In this document: piece by piece, positions 14,369 through 20,874 of the stretch
Position numbering within the stretch: the first letter of the stretch is position 1
Layout of the letters: every line of letters starts with the position of its first letter
Source: Pseudomonadota bacterium
Lineage (GTDB): Bacteria; Pseudomonadota; Alphaproteobacteria; Rhizobiales; Kaistiaceae
Reading direction: 5' to 3'
Length of the DNA stretch: 20,874 nt
Assembly (NCBI GenBank): GCA_023391905.1
Contig: JAEWAD010000100.1
Coordinates: 1-20,874 of the forward strand
Notes under the pieces: generated by a model
Told to the model about the DNA's origin: nothing
Database searches by the model: none
What the model saw: the letters and a program-made list of their open reading frames with translations, nothing else
Translations under genes and position numbers: made by a program

Positions 14369-14538
14369 CGAATGCTGCTCCTCCCGGCGATTCGCTTCGC
14401 CGCCCCGCGATCAGACATCATGCGAGCCTTATTTCTCAAGCCGGGGGCTTACGGTCTTTGCCGGCATGTCTACGATCACGCCAGGCGACGGATTCTGTCC
14501 GGTCGCGAACGATCTGAAATGCCCATGGAGATGAATGA

Positions 14539-15123
14539 ATGCGGAAGCCCGCCGAGACCGATGCGCCGATCCTGCCGGTGATTGCCGAGCGCTGGAGCCC
14601 ACGCGCCTTCGATCCCGTGAAGACCCTGACCGAGGACGACCTGAAGCCGCTGTTCGAAGCGGCGCGCTGGGCGCCGTCCTCCTCCAACAGCCAGCCCTGG
14701 CGCTTCGTCTACGCCTTCCGCGGCGAGGCCTTCTTCGATGCGCTGGTCGATTGCGCCGCCGAAGGCAACCAGCCCTGGGTGCGGCGCTGCTCGGTGCTCG
14801 GTTATGCGATCGCCAGGACGCATTCCGACAGCGGCCGCGCGCTCTGGCACAATCGCCACGATACGGGCATCGCGCTCGGCTACCTGCTGCTGCAGGCGAC
14901 CGCCAATGGCCTCGCCGTGCACCCCTTCGGCGGCTTCGACAGCGACAAGGTGATCGCCGCCGCCCATGTCCCCGAGGGCTTCGAGCCCTGCACCGGCATC
15001 GGCATCGGCTTCCCGGGCGATCCGGACATCCTGCCCGAGCGTGACCGCGAGCGCGAAATCGCCGGCCGCACGCGTCGCGCCGTGGCCGATTTCGCCTTCC
15101 ATGGCGGCTGGCCGGAGGGCTGA
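14539..15123 (+). CDS. nitroreductase-family FMN oxidoreductase
   Basis: Small nitroreductase-family protein of 194 aa. Seen: the N-terminal FMN-binding pattern RWSPRAFD (residues 18-25), the ARWAPSSSNSQPWRF block (42-56), the DTGIALGYLLLQATANGLAVHPFGGFD block typical of the dimer core, and GIGIGFPGD near the C-terminus. Family members reduce nitroaromatics, quinones or similar acceptors with NAD(P)H using FMN; the natural substrate is unknown. The start ATG 14539 has GGAG 8 nt upstream; upstream ATGs at 14531 and 14535 are in other frames. It diverges from the SGNH hydrolase gene and is followed by a terminator-like hairpin. Confidence 0.9.
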   Translation: MRKPAETDAPILPVIAERWSPRAFDPVKTLTEDDLKPLFEAARWAPSSSNSQPWRFVYAFRGEAFFDALVDCAAEGNQPWVRRCSVLGYAIARTHSDSGRALWHNRHDTGIALGYLLLQATANGLAVHPFGGFDSDKVIAAAHVPEGFEPCTGIGIGFPGDPDILPERDREREIAGRTRRAVADFAFHGGWPEG

Positions 15124-15144
15124 GCCGGGGCGGCCTCAGGACTG

Positions 15145-15170
15145 GGCGGTCGGCCGTCGCGCCGGCCGCC
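15145..15170 (+). terminator. terminator-like hairpin after the nitroreductase gene
   Basis: GGCGGTCGG (15145-15153) pairs with CCGGCCGCC (15162-15170) over 9 bp with one wobble and an 8-nt loop, followed by TTCCTCCC. It lies 21 bp past the stop. Confidence 0.5.
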
Positions 15171-15315
15171 TTCCTCCCGCGCGGATGCCGCTGGTCCGGG
15201 TGGCATGACGCAGGGGAGGGTGCCGAAAGACTATAATATTATTCAAATATGTCATCATGTTCGGCGCCGGTGACGGGTGCTTCTTGAAGTAGTGAAGGGT
15301 TGTGATTCAGTTTTG

Positions 15316-15327
15316 AGGTGCGCACCT
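15316..15327. promoter_or_regulatory. perfect 12-bp palindrome AGGTGCGCACCT, candidate operator
   Basis: Lies 8 bp upstream of the TTGACA box of the second sugar operon. The perfect symmetry and position suit a dimeric regulator. No regulator gene is present in the window. Confidence 0.45.
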
Positions 15328-15335
15328 GGAATGAG

Positions 15336-15365
15336 TTGACATTCGCTCCGGGGCGGATCCCTAAT
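15336..15365 (+). promoter_or_regulatory. predicted promoter of the CUT1 sugar operon
   Basis: Perfect -35 TTGACA (15336-15341), 18-nt spacer, -10-like CCTAAT (15360-15365). The leader to ATG 15478 would be about 105 nt and includes an imperfect hairpin at 15379-15403 (CGCCGGA / TCCGGCG, 11-nt loop). Confidence 0.45.
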
Positions 15366-15477
15366 GAGGCTCAAGACACGCCGGAGGATTTGACTATCCG
15401 GCGACGGGGGAGGGCAGCCCGAGGGGCTGTTCCGTCGCTGCGACAACTAAAAATCGCGTGTCTCTGGGAGGAATGAA

Positions 15478-16758
15478 ATGAGTGACGTGCCGTTTCGCGC
15501 GACGAGTCGTCGTACGCTCCTGAAATCCCTCATGGCCGGTGTCGGCGCCGTCGCGATCGGCGGCGGCATGGGCCCCGCCTTCGCCGAGGACCGTGTCCTC
15601 GTCATCAACACCAACATCGGCGGCGAGGGCCAGCGCAAGCTGATGGCCCAGTTCATCGAGGAGTTCACCAAGGAGACCGGCATCAAGGTCCAGCAGAACG
15701 CGATGGACCATGAGGGCTACAAGACCGCGATCCGCAATTTCCTCGTCGCCAATCCGCCGGATGTCTGCCTGTGGTTCTCCGGCGACCGCATGCGCGCCTT
15801 CGTCAACCGCGGCCTGTTCGACGACATCTCCGACCTCTGGGCCAAGGAAGGCTGGGCCGACAAGGTCGGCGCGCTGACCACGACCGTGACGGTCGACGGC
15901 AAGCAGTACGGCGTGCCGACGGGCGCCAGCTTCTGGGGCATCTGGGCGCGCAAGGACTATCTGGAAAAATACGCCGGCGGCAAGGAACCCCAGACCTGGG
16001 ACGAGCTGGTCGCCTTCGGCGACAAGATGGTGGCCGACGGCATCTCGCCGTTCGCGATCGGCACCAAGGATCTCTGGCCCACCGCCGCCTGGTTCGACTA
16101 TCTGAACCTCCGCATCAACGGCTACGACTTCCACATGCAGCTGATGGCGGGCGAGGCTTCCTACGAGGATCCGAAGCTCGACGCCGTCTTCGACAAGTGG
16201 CAGGAGCTGATCGACAAGAAGTTCTTCATTCCGAACCACACCTCCTATGACTGGCAGGGCGCCGTGCCGTTCCTGCTGCAGGGCAAGGCGGGCATGTATC
16301 TGATGGGCCAGTTCCTGACCCGCAACATCCCGGCCGGCGACCTCGACAACTACACGTACCTGCAGTTCCCGGTGATCGACGCCGCCGTGCCGGTCGCCGA
16401 GGAATTCCCGGTCGATTCCATGCACATCCCGTGGGGCGCGAAGAACAAGGACCTGGCGCGCCAGTTCCTGACCTTCTTCTACCAGCCCGAGCGGCTGGCG
16501 CTCTGGGTCGAGCCGGAAGGCAACATCCCGACCCGCTCCGACGTGCCGGCGCTGAAGAAGGACTGGCTGCTCGAAAAGGGCCAGGCGATCCTGAAATCGG
16601 CGAAATCGGCCTCGCAGTACTACGACCGCGACACCGATCCCGACATGGCGCAGATCGGCATGAACGGCTTCCAGCAGTTCATGGCCGATCCCTCCAGCCG
16701 CAAGCAGGTGCAGGCGCGGCTCGAGCAGACGCGCAAGCGCATCTTCAAGAAGGACTGA
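15478..16758 (+). CDS. Tat-exported CUT1-type sugar-binding protein
   Basis: Periplasmic extracellular solute-binding protein (family 1, MalE/UgpB-like fold), 426 aa. The N-terminus carries a twin-arginine motif SRRTLLK (residues 10-16), a hydrophobic Gly/Ala stretch and a cleavage site AFA|EDRV after residue 36, so Tat export of the folded protein is predicted. Family features include FIEEFTKETGIKVQ, ANPPDVCLWFSGDRM, the GVPTGASFWGIWARKDYLEKY block and the C-terminal FQQFMADPSSRKQV. The start ATG 15478 has GGAGG 7 nt upstream. It heads an operon with two permeases and a fused oxidoreductase. The aromatic-rich sequence fits a carbohydrate ligand, but the identity is unknown. Confidence 0.93.
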   Translation: MSDVPFRATSRRTLLKSLMAGVGAVAIGGGMGPAFAEDRVLVINTNIGGEGQRKLMAQFIEEFTKETGIKVQQNAMDHEGYKTAIRNFLVANPPDVCLWFSGDRMRAFVNRGLFDDISDLWAKEGWADKVGALTTTVTVDGKQYGVPTGASFWGIWARKDYLEKYAGGKEPQTWDELVAFGDKMVADGISPFAIGTKDLWPTAAWFDYLNLRINGYDFHMQLMAGEASYEDPKLDAVFDKWQELIDKKFFIPNHTSYDWQGAVPFLLQGKAGMYLMGQFLTRNIPAGDLDNYTYLQFPVIDAAVPVAEEFPVDSMHIPWGAKNKDLARQFLTFFYQPERLALWVEPEGNIPTRSDVPALKKDWLLEKGQAILKSAKSASQYYDRDTDPDMAQIGMNGFQQFMADPSSRKQVQARLEQTRKRIFKKD

Positions 16759-16764
16759 CGCGAC

Positions 16765-16794
16765 AGGCCGGCGCGACAGAGGTCGCGCCGGTCT
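16765..16794 (+). other. strong intercistronic hairpin after the binding-protein gene
   Basis: Stem AGGCCGGCGCGAC (16765-16777) pairs with GTCGCGCCGGTCT (16782-16794), with one wobble and an AGAG loop. It lies 7 nt past the stop and is followed by CCTTC rather than a T-run. Partial termination or 3'-end protection of the binding-protein message is the likely role, because the permease genes lie downstream. Confidence 0.65.
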
Positions 16795-16862
16795 CCTTCA
16801 TGTCGGCCGGGTGGGGGACACCTCCCATCGGTCGGCGGTTCGGCAGGCGGACGGCGCATTTC

Positions 16863-17801
16863 ATGGCAGACGTGTTGCGAGCATCGGGCGGACGCAGGGG
16901 GGAACTCCGGGCGCCGTCCTCGGCCTGGCGCCGGCATCGGGAATGGATCACGCCGACCCTGCTCCTGGCGCCCGGCCTGATCCTGTTCTTCCTGATCATC
17001 GTCATCCCGACGCTGCAGAGCTTCCGCCTGAGCCTCTACGACTGGGACGGGCTGGGCCCGCAGACCTGGGTCGGGCTCGGCAATTACCGCGAGCTGATCT
17101 CCGACCCGCAGTTCATCACCAGCCTGCGCAACAACGTCATCTGGCTGGTGCTGTTCATGATCGCGCCGGTCGGCGGGCTTGTTCTGGCGCTGCTGGTCAA
17201 CCAGAAGATCCGCGGCATCCGCCTCGCCAAGTCGCTGTTCTTCATGCCGCTGGTGCTGGCGCCGGTGACGGTCGGCGTCGTCTATACCTGGTTCTACGAC
17301 CCGACCTTCGGCATGACGGCGCTGATCTTCCAGGCCTTTGGCGCCACCGCGCCGGCGATCCTGTCCGATCCGCAGCTCGTCACCTTCGGCATCGTCGCCG
17401 CCGCGCTCTGGCCGCAGATCGCCTTCTGCATGGTGCTGTTCCTCGCCGGCCTCAACAATCTCGACGAGGACGTGCTCGGCGCCGGCCGGGTCGATGGCGC
17501 GCGCGGTTTCCTGATGTTCTGGCACGTCGTGCTGCCGCAATTGCGCGCCGCGAGCTTTATCGCGCTCACCGTGACGGTGATCGGCGCGCTCCGGAGCTTC
17601 GACCTGATCGCGATCATGACGCAGGGCGGCCCCTACGGCTCGTCCTCCGTGCTCGCCTACCAGATGTACGAGCAGGCGATCTTCTCCTACCGCATGGGCT
17701 ATGCGGCGGCGATCGCCACCGTTCTGTTCGCCGTGATGGCGGTGTTCATCACCTGGTACCTGGTGCGCGTCGTCCGCGCCGAGCGGAGCCGCGACCGATG
17801 A
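16863..17801 (+). CDS. CUT1 sugar ABC transporter permease 1 (MalF/UgpA type)
   Basis: Inner-membrane permease of a sugar importer, 312 aa. An N-terminal basic segment is followed by a first helix (TPTLLLAPGLILFFLIIVIP) and the family opening LQSFRLSLYDWDGLGPQTWVGLGNYRELI. The ATPase-contact loop near residues 203-222 reads LGAGRVDGARGFLMFWHVVLP: the DGA...F...LP part is conserved but the leading EAA is replaced (EDVLGAG). I chose ATG 16863 on length and on MADVL; no strong ribosome site is visible, and ATG 16800 in the same frame would add 21 residues. The gap to the binding-protein gene (104 bp) holds a hairpin. Its stop overlaps the next gene's start (ATGA). Confidence 0.9.
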   Translation: MADVLRASGGRRGELRAPSSAWRRHREWITPTLLLAPGLILFFLIIVIPTLQSFRLSLYDWDGLGPQTWVGLGNYRELISDPQFITSLRNNVIWLVLFMIAPVGGLVLALLVNQKIRGIRLAKSLFFMPLVLAPVTVGVVYTWFYDPTFGMTALIFQAFGATAPAILSDPQLVTFGIVAAALWPQIAFCMVLFLAGLNNLDEDVLGAGRVDGARGFLMFWHVVLPQLRAASFIALTVTVIGALRSFDLIAIMTQGGPYGSSSVLAYQMYEQAIFSYRMGYAAAIATVLFAVMAVFITWYLVRVVRAERSRDR

Positions 17802-18652
17802 GCTATCCGCTTCCGATCCAGCAGGCGAAGCCGGCCGCGCGCGCGCTCTATCCGGTCGCCATCATCGTCGTTCTCGCGCTCTGGCTGCTGCCGCTCTTCG
17901 CCATCACGCTGACGTCGATCCGCTCGGCCGAAGACCTGATGGTCGGCAATTACTGGGGCTGGCCGAAGAGCTTCAACCTGTTCGAGAACTACCAGGCCGT
18001 CTTCACCCAGACGCCGATGGCGCGCTTCTTCCTGAACTCGATCGTCATCACCGTGCCGACCGTGTTCTTCGTCATGATCCTGTCGACCATGATGGGCTTC
18101 GTGCTGGCGCGCTATCGCTTCCGCGGCAACATGCTGTTGTTCGCGCTCCTGATCGGCGGCAATTTCATCCCGCATCAGATCCTGATGATCCCGGTGCGCG
18201 ACTTCATGCTGAAGGTCGGGCTCTACGACACGCCCTATGCGCTGATCCTGTTCCACACCGTGTTCCAGACCGGCTTCGCGACGCTGTTCATGCGCAATTT
18301 CATCGCCGAGCTGCCACGCGAGCTGTTCGAGGCGGCCAAGGTCGAAGGCACCTCGCCCTGGCAGGTGCTCTGGCATGTGGTGACGCCGCTGGTGCGGCCG
18401 GCGCTGGCGGCGCTGGGCGTGCTGATCTTCACCTTCGTCTGGAACGATTATTTCTGGGCGCTGGTGCTGACCCAGGCCGACACGGTTCGTCCCGTCACCG
18501 CCGGCCTCGCCACGCTGCGCGGCCAATACGTCACCGCCTGGAACATCATTTCGGCCGCGACGGTGCTTGTCGCCATCCCGCCGGTCGTGATGTTCTTCCT
18601 GATGCAACGCCATTTCGTCGCCGGGCTGACGATGGGCGCGGTCAAGGGCTAG
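17798..18652 (+). CDS. CUT1 sugar ABC transporter permease 2 (MalG/UgpE type)
   Basis: Second inner-membrane permease of the importer, 284 aa, the usual MalG-type length. The N-terminus reads YPVAIIVVLALWLLPLFAITLTSIRSAEDL, followed by NYQAVF...RFFLNSIVITVPTVF and a core GFVLARYRFRG. The ATPase-contact loop is ELFEAAKVEGTSPWQVLWHVVTPLVRPAL (a gapped-free match to EAA...G...P; here EAAKVEG instead of EAAxxDG). The C-terminus ends MQRHFVAGLTMGAVKG, a very typical ending (xxGLTxGAVKG). ATG 17798 overlaps the stop of permease 1 by 4 nt (ATGA), so the two are translationally coupled. No ATP-binding subunit follows; the next gene is an oxidoreductase fusion 74 bp downstream. Confidence 0.93.
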   Translation: MSYPLPIQQAKPAARALYPVAIIVVLALWLLPLFAITLTSIRSAEDLMVGNYWGWPKSFNLFENYQAVFTQTPMARFFLNSIVITVPTVFFVMILSTMMGFVLARYRFRGNMLLFALLIGGNFIPHQILMIPVRDFMLKVGLYDTPYALILFHTVFQTGFATLFMRNFIAELPRELFEAAKVEGTSPWQVLWHVVTPLVRPALAALGVLIFTFVWNDYFWALVLTQADTVRPVTAGLATLRGQYVTAWNIISAATVLVAIPPVVMFFLMQRHFVAGLTMGAVKG

Positions 18653-18726
18653 CCGTTCACGATTTCCGTTTCCCCAACCTTCCGCCGGCGACCCGCGCCG
18701 GATGATCGACAACGAGAGAGACTGAC

Positions 18727-20748
18727 ATGACGACTGAGGGCAACAGCCAGCAAACCGTTCGCTGGGGCATCATCGGGCCGGGCGGCATCGCCAAGGCGTT
18801 CCGCGATGGCCTGACGCATTCCAGGACCGGGCGGCTGGTCGCCATCGGCACGCGCAATCCCGCGAAGCCCGGCCTCGCCGAAGATTTCCCCGGCGCCCGC
18901 ATCCATGACGGCTACCAGGCGCTGCTCGACGATCCCGAGGTCGAGGCCGTCTATATCGCGACGCCGCATCCCGGCCATGCCGAATGGGCGATCAAGGCGG
19001 CCGAAGCCGGCAAGCACGTGCTGGTCGAGAAGCCGCTCGGCCTGACCGCCTTCGAGGCCGAGGCGATCTTCCACGCCCACAAGAAGGCCGGCACGTTCGC
19101 GGGCGAAGCCTTCATGTACCGCGTCCATCCGCAGACGAAGAAGCTCTACGACCTCGTCGCCAGCGGCGCGATCGGCGAGGTGCGCGCCATCAAGTCGAGC
19201 TTCGGCTTCGCCATGCCGAAATTCGACCCCGAGCACCGGCTCTACGCCAACGACCTCGCCGGCGGCGGCATTCTCGACGTCGGCTGCTATCCGGTCTCGA
19301 TGACGCGGCTGATCGCCGGCGCGGCCGCCGGAAAGCCCTTCCTCGATCCCGTCCAGGTGCAGGGCGCGGCGCATCTCGGCCAGTCCGGCGTCGACGAATG
19401 GGCGGCAGCGATCCTGACCTTCCCGAACGAGATCATTGCCGAGGTTTCGTGCAGCGTCTCGCTGGCGCAGGACAACGTGCTGCGCATCCTCGGCACCAAG
19501 GGGCGGATCGAGCTCTCCGACTTCTGGTTCGCCACCGGCAAGCAGGGCGGCACCGGCACGATCCGCATCGTGCGGCCGGACGGCAGCAGCGAGGCGATCG
19601 AGGTGGTCGAGCCCGGCTGGCTCTATTCCTTCGAGGTCGACGCGGCGGGCGAGGCGATCCGCGCCGGAAAGCAGGAGCTGGCGTCCCCGGGCATGAGCTG
19701 GGCCGACACGCTCGGCAATCTCCGCACGCTCGACAAGTGGCGCGCCAATGTCGGTCTCGTCTACGACATCGAGAAGGCGTCGCGGAAGACCGTCACCATC
19801 AAGGGCGCGAAGCTCGCGCGCGGCGAAAAGTCGATCCCGAAGCGCCAGATCGCCGGCGTCAACCAGCCGACCTCGGTGGCAGCGCTCGGCTTCGAGTTCT
19901 TTCCCGATTTCGCGAGCGCATCGGTGCTGCTCGACGCCTTCCATGAGGCGGGCGGCAATCTGTTCGACACGGCCTATATCTATGCCGGCGGCAAGACCGA
20001 GAAGATCCTCGGCGACTGGCTGACCAGCCGGGGCGTGCGCGATGAATCCGTCGTCATCGGCAAGGGCGCGCATTCGCCGCTCGTCTATCCCGACGTCATC
20101 GGCAAGCAGCTCACCGAGACGCTCGACCGGCTCAAGACCGACCATGTCGACATCTACTTCATGCATCGCGACAACCCGGACGTGCCGGTCGGCGAGTTCG
20201 TCGACGCGATGGATGCCGTGGTGAAGGCCGGCCGGATCCGCGGTCCCTATGGCGGCTCGAACTGGACGCGCGAGCGCATGGACGCGGCGATCGCCTATGC
20301 CGAGGCCAACGGCAAGCAGAAGCCGGGCGCGCTTTCCAACAACTTCTCGCTCGCCGAGATGCTCGATCCGATCTGGGCCGGCTGCGTCGCCGCCTCGGAC
20401 GATCCGTGGAAGGCCTGGCTGAACGAGCGCCAGATCCCGAACTTCGCCTGGTCGAGCCAGGGCCGGGGCTTCTTCACCGACCGCGCCGGCCGCGACAAGC
20501 ACGACGACGAGGAGATCGTCCGCGTCTGGTATTCGGAGAAGAACTTCGGCCGCCGCGACCGGGCGATCGAGCTGGCGAAGAAGCTCGGCCGCGACCCGAT
20601 CCACGTCGCGCTCGCCTATGTTCTGGCGCAACCCTTCCCGGTGGTGCCGCTGATCGGCCCGCGCACGCTGGCCGAGCTCGAGGACAGCCTCTCCGCGCTC
20701 GACATCAAGCTGACGCCCGAGCAGGTGGCCTGGCTCGACAAGGGCTGA
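18727..20748 (+). CDS. Gfo/Idh/MocA dehydrogenase fused to an aldo/keto reductase
   Basis: Cytoplasmic two-domain oxidoreductase of 673 aa. Residues about 1-340 are a Gfo/Idh/MocA dehydrogenase: Rossmann motif GIIGPGGIAKAF (14-25), the EKP motif VLVEKPLG with E101-K102-P103, AFMYRVHPQ, and GGGILDVGCYPVSM, which carries the usual Asp. Residues about 355-673 are an aldo/keto reductase with a full catalytic tetrad: D414 and Y419 (NLFDTAYIYAGG), K446 (VVIGKGAHS) and H480 (IYFMHRDNPD), then a C-terminal cofactor region PVVPLIGPRTLAELEDSL. The reading frame is continuous, and each half is close to the length of a stand-alone enzyme. The start ATG 18727 has a GAGAGAGA stretch upstream. It is last in a sugar-uptake operon, so both halves probably act on the imported sugar or its derivative. 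The substrate is unknown. Confidence 0.92.
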   Translation: MTTEGNSQQTVRWGIIGPGGIAKAFRDGLTHSRTGRLVAIGTRNPAKPGLAEDFPGARIHDGYQALLDDPEVEAVYIATPHPGHAEWAIKAAEAGKHVLVEKPLGLTAFEAEAIFHAHKKAGTFAGEAFMYRVHPQTKKLYDLVASGAIGEVRAIKSSFGFAMPKFDPEHRLYANDLAGGGILDVGCYPVSMTRLIAGAAAGKPFLDPVQVQGAAHLGQSGVDEWAAAILTFPNEIIAEVSCSVSLAQDNVLRILGTKGRIELSDFWFATGKQGGTGTIRIVRPDGSSEAIEVVEPGWLYSFEVDAAGEAIRAGKQELASPGMSWADTLGNLRTLDKWRANVGLVYDIEKASRKTVTIKGAKLARGEKSIPKRQIAGVNQPTSVAALGFEFFPDFASASVLLDAFHEAGGNLFDTAYIYAGGKTEKILGDWLTSRGVRDESVVIGKGAHSPLVYPDVIGKQLTETLDRLKTDHVDIYFMHRDNPDVPVGEFVDAMDAVVKAGRIRGPYGGSNWTRERMDAAIAYAEANGKQKPGALSNNFSLAEMLDPIWAGCVAASDDPWKAWLNERQIPNFAWSSQGRGFFTDRAGRDKHDDEEIVRVWYSEKNFGRRDRAIELAKKLGRDPIHVALAYVLAQPFPVVPLIGPRTLAELEDSLSALDIKLTPEQVAWLDKG

Positions 20749-20765
20749 GCGAGACGTCGGACCCA

Positions 20766-20789
20766 CCCTCTCCCGTACGCGGGAGGGGG
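20766..20789 (+). terminator. terminator-like hairpin at the end of the CUT1 operon
   Basis: CCCTCTCCCG (20766-20775) pairs with CGGGAGGGGG (20780-20789) over 10 bp with one wobble around a TACG tetraloop. It lies 17 bp past the stop. No T-run follows. The core resembles the 3912-3956 hairpin and may be a dispersed extragenic element. Confidence 0.5.
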
Positions 20790-20839
20790 GAGGCTGCCGA
20801 ATTGAGGTGCTCGCGTCCTTAGAGGCCACTCTCGAAGAA

Positions 20840-20874
20840 CTCGACCATCATCCTGAGGTGCCCGGCGCAGCCGG
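20840..20874. repeat. left part of a probable dispersed extragenic palindrome, cut by the window edge
   Basis: The segment CGACCATCATCCTGAGGTGC followed by CCGGCGCAGCCGG resembles, from memory, the first half of a palindromic repeat frequent between genes in Bradyrhizobium and relatives, whose second half reads like GCCTCGAAGGATG. The second half would lie beyond the window. Confidence 0.4.

Noticed and set aside
14438..14450. Short inverted repeat AAGCC-GGG-GGCTT between the SGNH and nitroreductase genes
   Set aside because: Only 5-bp arms in GC-rich DNA, expected by chance; no promoter context supports it.
15232..15237. Perfect TATAAT upstream of the CUT1 operon
   Set aside because: The sequence 16-18 nt upstream (around CGCAGG) is not a -35 box, and the TTGACA at 15336 is a better candidate nearer the gene.
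18685..18701. Small inverted repeat CCGGCG / CGCCGG before the fusion gene
   Set aside because: Six-bp GC arms with a 5-nt loop occur often by chance here; not enough to call an attenuator.
18649..20829. A 726-codon minus-strand open frame
   Set aside because: Complement of the fused oxidoreductase gene. Composition is that of a shadow frame and no motif is recognisable.

Overview
High-GC DNA from an alphaproteobacterium, most likely a member of the Hyphomicrobiales (Rhizobiales). This is inferred from the strong GC bias at third codon positions, two high-affinity sugar ABC operons in one window, CHASE4-type GGDEF/EAL proteins, and extragenic palindromes of a style common in that order. The genus cannot be fixed from this sequence. 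I see no rRNA, tRNA, IS element, CRISPR array or phage gene.

Layout. (1) 18-3411, minus strand: a ribose/galactose-type (CUT2) ABC importer in the order binding protein, double ATPase, permease. It has a TTGACA promoter with a 14-bp palindrome upstream, and two palindromes between the binding-protein and ATPase genes. The permease frame stops at the very edge of the window and lacks its C-terminal part. (2) 3572-4018: about 450 bp without a gene, carrying two strong palindromes. (3) 4019-4999, minus: an extended-SDR epimerase/reductase. (4) 5108-7654, minus: a compact three-gene operon of an unrecognised 310-aa protein, a 137-aa SET-domain protein and an MFS transporter. The first junction is 4 bp and the second is a 1-nt stop/start overlap. 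(5) 7955-13714, plus: two complete CHASE4-GGDEF-EAL cyclic-di-GMP proteins on either side of a YcaQ/AlkX-type DNA glycosylase. (6) 13724-14368, minus: an SGNH hydrolase resembling the M. smegmatis acyltransferase/arylesterase; diverging from it at 14539-15123, plus: a small nitroreductase. (7) 15478-20748, plus: a second sugar ABC operon (CUT1 type) of a Tat-exported binding protein and two permeases with no ATPase, followed by a 673-aa fusion of a Gfo/Idh/MocA dehydrogenase with an aldo/keto reductase. The right edge carries a terminator-like hairpin and what looks like half of a dispersed repeat.

How the parts work together. Regions 1 and 7 are carbohydrate uptake operons. Region 7 adds a double oxidoreductase that probably processes the imported sugar or a derivative. 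Region 5 is a cyclic-di-GMP signalling cluster with an embedded DNA repair gene. Region 4 is the best candidate for an undescribed system, because an unknown protein, a putative methyltransferase and an exporter are translationally linked. The fusion protein is the second most interesting item. In both sugar operons a strong hairpin directly follows the binding-protein gene, which fits known differential-expression designs.
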